From Atriophallophorus winterbourni (taxonomy: Eukaryota; Platyhelminthes; Trematoda; Plagiorchiida; Microphallidae), in NCBI GenBank assembly GCA_013407085.1, contig JACCGJ010000689.1, positions 1-64,000 of the forward strand: a DNA stretch of 64,000 nt, in the 5' to 3' direction. Positions 58,490-64,000 of this stretch are shown here, one piece after another. The notes under the pieces are model-generated. The model searched no databases, had not been told where the DNA came from, and worked only from the letters and a program-made list of their open reading frames with translations. Numbering within the stretch: position 1 is the stretch's first letter; each line of letters begins with the position of its first letter. The position numbers and the translations under genes were made by a program.

Positions 58490-60320
58490 GTATGACAGTT
58501 GAGCACACAGTACTTGCTACCGGTGTGATGTTGTCATTGGTGATGATTATGATGAAAAAAGATAAAACGTTTTAGCAGCCGAGTTAGTGGTATTTGAATC
58601 CAAATACGTGATCACCCACGATAATTTATTTGAGAGGCTCTTGAAAATTTATGTTGATCAATTCGATCCAACACTCCAAACGAAATCAAGGTCATACGCG
58701 AAATCATATTCGTAGTGCTGACAACATAATTCACAAGAGGCAATATATCAAACGAGAAGATGAAGACTGCCTAATCCGAAAATGACAAAAGTCATTGACG
58801 AAGTGTGATCGCAAGCCAACGAACTGTTGGCGAGTCTAGTGAGAATCGAGCGAGCAGCGGAATGAGAGACGCAGCGAGAATTCCATTGCCAAACCACACC
58901 ACACGTCACACGATCGAATCACAATGTGCCAAGAGTAGCACGAAACGAGCGTCAAAGTTGGACGGAATGGAGGTTAGAGAAGTGAGAATTTTTGCGCGGA
59001 CCCGGTTACGTATATGCCAATGTTAAAGGCATTCATTAATGACCGATAACGGATCATGCACTTTGTGTTTCCATTGGAATGCAGAAACATTTACGCAAAA
59101 CCCAGCACAAGTTTAAAGTTTGCATGTGTAAGCACAGCCTAAGTTTAATGTTTGAAGGCCGCATAGAGACTGTTTAAATTCCAATGTTAAAACGAAAATG
59201 ACTATAATCTTGCAAAATGACGCTTAACGTGAAATAAACGAGTTTACGTTCGTATTTAATGAAAACACTCAGAATATGCATGAAGTACTCATAAAGTCTC
59301 AATCGCTTTAGTAATTCAGCATTGCTAAAAGCAATATCTCGGGAAGCGGATATTGTCGCATATATTATGTTTAAAAAACTGTTTTAACCAAAAGAACGCC
59401 GGAAACAAATTAGGAAAATTATGTCTCAAACGATATAATTTATCTTCTGCTAAGTTCGCAATCACGAAATGCAAATACATGTACGCTCCTACATACATTC
59501 TGTCTAACAATAGGTAGTTCCTAACAATTCAATACCAGTTGATTCGTTATGAAGCAAAAATAATTGGATGCCAATTAAAACAGGCTGATGAGTGCATTTT
59601 TGTGTGTCGGTTAGGTCAAATCAAGACAATTTTGTTGAGTAGCCTGAATAGAAACGTAAGTTTTATAACGAATTCACAGTGAAGAATATAAAATAGCTGA
59701 GTTAGGTACCTTATAACTATCGGAAACCACAAAAGTGGGTTTGAGTTTAGTCCAGTATGATGTTTACGAGCAAAATTTGATCTCAAACAGGTGGCAAATA
59801 TATTTGATGTATTATACGCTACTGATAAACAGCAGTAGGTTAATATGTAAATAATTCCATGTTAGATTTTAGCAACAATGAAAAAATTAAAAAATCGTTG
59901 CTCAGAATATATTGAGAAAAATCAATATGTATGTATCCACGAAAATCTCTCTAACCATAAAACATGTCTAAATTAATGCATCGAATAGACTAAAAAACGC
60001 GAATATCGTTTTCGCGGCTTGCCAAATACTATCGCCGAGTATATGAAACGTTGCATCCAGCCAGATTTGTCTCCCATTGGTAAGAGGCGTAAACGCGACG
60101 AATGCTTGTAGTGTAAGTAATAGAAATTCAGGCAATAAGGTCAAATTCTATCAGAAATGACAATGGAGGTGAAGGAAAATACATAAGCTTCATAGCATAC
60201 TGACGCAGACGTCAACAAGAAACCTCGGTCCGCAGAAACGCATTATTGCTAATAGACAATTATACAAACAAAACCAGGATTACTAAAAACAACGTAATCC
60301 AGTGAATTCTTCTCCAAATG
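58490..60320. other. Downstream flank of the minus-strand gene, no gene seen
   Basis: AT-rich DNA. A phase-compatible candidate last exon on the minus strand (60104 down to 60029, acceptor CTACAAG, stop TAG) could extend the neighbouring gene if its stop codon is skipped by splicing; otherwise nothing is recognised. Confidence 0.4.
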
Positions 60321-60325
60321 ACTGT

Positions 60326-63300
60326 TTACCTGTCGAATGTACCAAGTTCCGGTGTCTCAGTTCCGGGTGAAACATTGGGCACGTTGATTCTCACATTATT
60401 TCGAGCATCGCGACTTCGCTTCAATTTCGCCAATTTCTCACCGACCCATTGCTGGTAAGTTTTATTATCAGCTAGCCCCAGTGAAACAGATGCAGGATGT
60501 AGCGGGCTACCACACAGTTGCTTTCGCTCGCAAAATCGTGTGACTAAAGGCTGTGAAGCAAAAGTAACCAGTCAATGACGATATGATTCCAAATTTGTAC
60601 TTAGAAACCACTGTTGGAAAGGATGTACACAACCAACTTCTTGAAGCACATCAGCACAGAATGCACGGACTTGAACAAAATATTCACAGACACGCGCTTT
60701 CTCATCACAAACCACACCCGGTTAGATGTAATAATCCTTATTAACGTCAAATGAGTTTTTACATGAGGAATTTGAATGCAAACCAGTTGAAATAAGGTAG
60801 ATCTTCTTTCAGATGTGAAGGCTCGGTGCTCCGCAATGGCTTTTTAATAAACAGAAACGACATGTGTCAGTGCATAGAATTTTCTATCAAACAGAAATAC
60901 AGCATACATAAATGGCGACATAAATCATTCTGTCCTTCGAAGTGAAATATTGAAGCTGTGTTGACAGTGACGAAGCAAAGCTAACGCTAAAATTACATCA
61001 CAGATACACATTGTCACTAGGTTTATTATAGAGAAAACTAGCAACAAATAAAAATCAAAACGTTTATTAACGATATATAGTGGTTAGATATAGAAGCAGA
61101 ATAATAAACAGATACACCTTTCCGCGTAACGCTTGTTACGTAAACAACATCTATCACTAATTATATCTGATTACATGATTAAAATGCTACCTTCTTGTTC
61201 GAGTACACACTGTTAGTTTCCTGAGCGTTCAATCGAACAAATGGCGTCATCGATCTTTGGAAAGCTTTTAAATAATCACTATCGTCCGACATTTGGTCTT
61301 CAGAGATAGGGCTGACGTAGAAATCGATTCGTTGCCTAGCGATGTTGGTATTACTCAAAGTGCTCCGAGAAAGGACAGGCGATTGATGACTCGTATGAAG
61401 AAAGCCCTTTCCAGAATAGCTTGACTTTTTCGTCGCGACAGATTCACTTTCGCCACAGATGGAGGCGACCTAAACAATAACCATTCAAAGAAGGCCAAAT
61501 TTATACAAGAGAAAATCAAATTATTTTGCAAGGATCTGTTGTAACACAGAGAGTGAAAACTACGAACATAAAAATAGCCACGAATGGAATAATATGAACA
61601 CTACCGTTCAGTTATCCGGGAAACTAGCAAAAGCACTACGCATGGAGCGATGCCAAGAAAGACTTCATGAAGTTTTCATCAATTTCAATGCCTTTTTCAC
61701 GAGCATATACTGATCACATATAGGATTGTAAACATTCAGAGCTATTATTAGTCATGTAATCATTATTTACGATACTGTTGGTCTGTAGTATAACGTATGT
61801 TTTAAATTTCTACCTCATCTATTCAAGCTATCTATCGATCTATCTACCTTGCGGTACATAAACGTTTGCAGAAGATATAGAAAAGCTCTTGAGATTTAGC
61901 CTACAATTTAGGAAGAACTTTCTCTTGACCGCTCACTTTGGAGGCAGGGTGTAAAGCGGCATCTCCAATCTGGGAAAAGGCAGATATTGCTCAAGGCTGC
62001 TAAACGTAGATCACGGCGTCACCATACCACTGCAAATTAGCGACCGAATTCTGTGTATCAATTTTATCGCTACGGGAAAGATTGTACATCCAGAATCGGA
62101 CTGTTTTGTCATTTTAAATGATGTAAATCATGAAACCATCATTCGCTTGTGATGAACGTTGATGTTTAACATCGACCGAAGGAGGCCAGCAAAAACGTCT
62201 TGGTTCGAAATTGACCGTATTGGAGAGGATGTATTGTGGACTGCCTGGAGCATTTGAATACCATGATTGCTTTTGATCACGAGCATTTAAACGTTTGGAA
62301 ATTACATTCTGCCAGATTGTAGGATTCTCGAATATAATTTATCTGATGCTTGGTACTGAATTTTGACCCGTATTCAGAGTACACAGTATGTTAAACAAGT
62401 TACCTGGTACGGTGGTAACATTCTGAATGCACTTTGCACAGAGCAAGCTCAGCATCTTCCTGAATTCAATAGATCTATCAAACATCATTCTAAGCATTAG
62501 ATTGCTCAAATCGTTACGGTAGTTGTGTCGCTAATTATTCGGCAGTTTTCGCTGACTGAGATTCGCCAAGCATTTATAAGACAGGCGTAGCTGTCCGTAA
62601 CACATTCGACATCACCAAGTATTCGACGGAAGCTGTCAGCGTGAACCCACAGGTGTTAGCTTGTGCAAACGAATGAGCAAGGCTGTTGTGGATAATGTTT
62701 AAATAGTAATAATGATTCAGGAAAGCTGAGAAGCACGCGTAGGCTACGCTAAATGGCGCATGATTAACGGAAGCAGGACCACGGACTCGTGAACCAGAAC
62801 CTTTGTGCGACACCCTGCCCTGATTTTCAGAGAAATCACAGTGAGTGAATCGACACATCACACAGACAGATGAAACCTCAAATAGCAACGATTCTAATTT
62901 CACAGGAGACTGTCTGTTAGTCATTCGCGATGAGATATACCCCATAAAATATCGCGAGGGCGAATTACACTTGAGGACATGGCTTAAAAGCGTGTTAATT
63001 GGCGGTTTATTATAAGTATCTCACTAGATGTGTTTGAGTGAACTTGTGCGCTTGTCAAGTTGAGCAATAAGGAAACGGTTTATGACGCATGAGATTAAAG
63101 GTTGTGAGGAAACTGTCTCGCTGGTGTGAATAAATCTTCTCCATGTAATACTGTTTTAAAGTTGATGATGATACAATCTTGAACTTGAGGTTTCAGTCAG
63201 TTAAAAAGTAGACAGGACGATTAATAAAACCCCTTAGACTCAAAGGATATAATGGTGCGCCATTATTACCCGAGAAGTTAAACAAAACCTCAACTCTAGA

Positions 63301-63441
63301 AATAAATAAACATACAAATGATAAACTCACCGCCTGTGAAGCCTCAATCTTTTTCTTCAAAGATAACCACTTGGTAAACGCCTTTTCAGCCTGTCGAGAG
63401 CGATGTTGTCTTGACTGCTCTTGTGCTTCTTTCAAAGCAGA
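60326..63441 (-). CDS. Charged, partly coiled-coil protein, 5'-partial
   Basis: Unnamed minus-strand gene with three exons that join in frame: 63441-63331 (111 nt, acceptor TTTTAAG, donor GTGAGT), 61469-61191 (279 nt, acceptor GTTTAG, weaker donor GTAGCA) and 60550-60326 (acceptor CTTCACAG, stop TAA). Exon 1 encodes a helical Glu/Gln/Lys/Arg-rich segment with AEKAFTKWLSLKKKIE. Exon 2 is Ser-rich with an acidic patch (SEDQMSDDSDY). Exon 3 has a second Trp-centred charged helix (TYQQWVGEKLAKLKRSRDAR). Such 'W-x2-4-KK' helices are typical of some microtubule-associated coiled-coil proteins, but I cannot assign a family. The 5' exons lie outside the window or are unrecognised. The stop overlaps a good splice donor (AG|GTAAAC), so the protein may continue to an exon at 60104-60029. 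Intron 1 holds an old LINE-A copy. Confidence 0.65.
61835..62195 (+). mobile_element. Old LINE-A 3'-end fragment
   Basis: Degenerate coding end (GCGGTACATAAACGTTTGCA) and 3' UTR to ACCGAAGGAGGCCAGCAAAA. It lies antisense in an intron of the minus-strand gene. Confidence 0.7.
62574..62945 (-). other. Unexplained 123-codon open frame in an intron
   Basis: Open minus-strand frame of 123 codons within intron 1 of the minus-strand gene. It has several Cys and aromatic residues (VCVMCRFTHCDF; FLNHYYYLN). No domain, signal or splice fit to the flanking exons was found. It could be a skipped exon, a repeat-derived ORF or chance. Confidence 0.2.
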
Positions 63442-63819
63442 CTTAAAATTAAAGAATATAGAATATAAGTGTAAACATTTAATCAACACTCACTGAAATG
63501 AATGCAAATCCCTAAATGAATATTTGGATACTGACTGAAACATATCAAAACTAGCCGGTTTTCAATAGATGACAGATGCGAAGACACAAGCGTTTCTCGT
63601 TAGACAAAATATTGATTACATAGATATGGGAAAGCTGTAGGGATTATATGGAGAAAAACTGCACTTGTTTATCGTCAGTGTTTACGTTAATCAATAGAAT
63701 CAAAGCATTTAAGTCCTTTTCAATAATGGTAATTAAGCTCTCAGTTTGGACAGCTGGTATTGTACTATAGTGCATCATACAAGTAATGATCCATAGAAAC
63801 ATTCACTACACTTTACCTT

Positions 63820-64000
63820 TAACGGCTGCTGCATAGCACGGTTGTGCAATCGTGCCCCACTTATGCACTGTGTAGCTAACAACTTGCGAAATCGATTTGC
63901 CACCGGTAGTGAACTGAATGCAAGAACACGATGTAATCTCAATGGAATTTCTATTTTCCATTCTTATATCTGTATTGGTGTGGGCAAACTAAAAGTACCT
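63820..64000 (-). repeat. Repeat S, cut by the window end
   Basis: Reverse copy with GATTTGCCACCGGTAGTGAA, AATTTCTATTTTCCATTC and ATATCTGTATTGG. The remaining third lies beyond the window. Confidence 0.7.

Overview
The window looks like nuclear DNA of a parasitic flatworm, most likely a digenean trematode. It is AT-rich, its genes have short exons and long introns (up to about 11.5 kb), and it is densely packed with degraded non-LTR retrotransposons. It also carries hammerhead-ribozyme repeats of the kind known from trematodes. I cannot name the species from sequence alone.

Three protein-coding genes can be reconstructed. (1) A mitochondrial 2-Cys peroxiredoxin (Prx3-like) on the + strand at 270-6961 is complete in three exons (270-614, 3737-3971, 6876-6961) and encodes 221 aa. 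(2) A Tyr/Pro/Gln-rich, probably secreted or membrane-anchored protein with one EF-hand lies on the + strand, from about 30.1-30.3 kb to 50701. Its last three exons are clear (ending 31463; 42974-43102; 50631-50701), and the last intron splits the EF-hand loop. Its 5' end is not settled. (3) A charged, partly coiled-coil gene on the - strand (63441 down to about 60326) is partial at its 5' end, with three phase-compatible exons.

Between and inside these genes the DNA is mostly mobile-element debris. One non-LTR family (called LINE-A here, RTE/jockey-like) recurs as 5'-truncated pieces ending in a conserved tail, ACCGAAGGAGGCCAACAACA. There are also CR1-like RT remnants near 11 and 22 kb, a Ty3/gypsy pol remnant at 27.9-28.4 kb, a ~230-bp SINE-like repeat (repeat S here) in full and half copies, tRNA-derived SINE pieces, a hAT MITE with a perfect 8-bp target duplication (26773-27005), and a piggyBac-type MITE flanked by TTAA (34660-34880).

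The most striking content is two families of short repeats carrying type I hammerhead self-cleaving ribozymes with a tiny palindromic stem III (ACCGGT), the hallmark of metazoan retrozymes and of Penelope-like-element ribozymes. One copy (41857-41898) has an intact core. One locus (37.63-38.02 kb) is a tandem dimer with a ~211-bp period. The second family keeps the fold with a different, compensated stem I, and sits in long inverted repeats. These repeats often adjoin LINE-A 3' ends.
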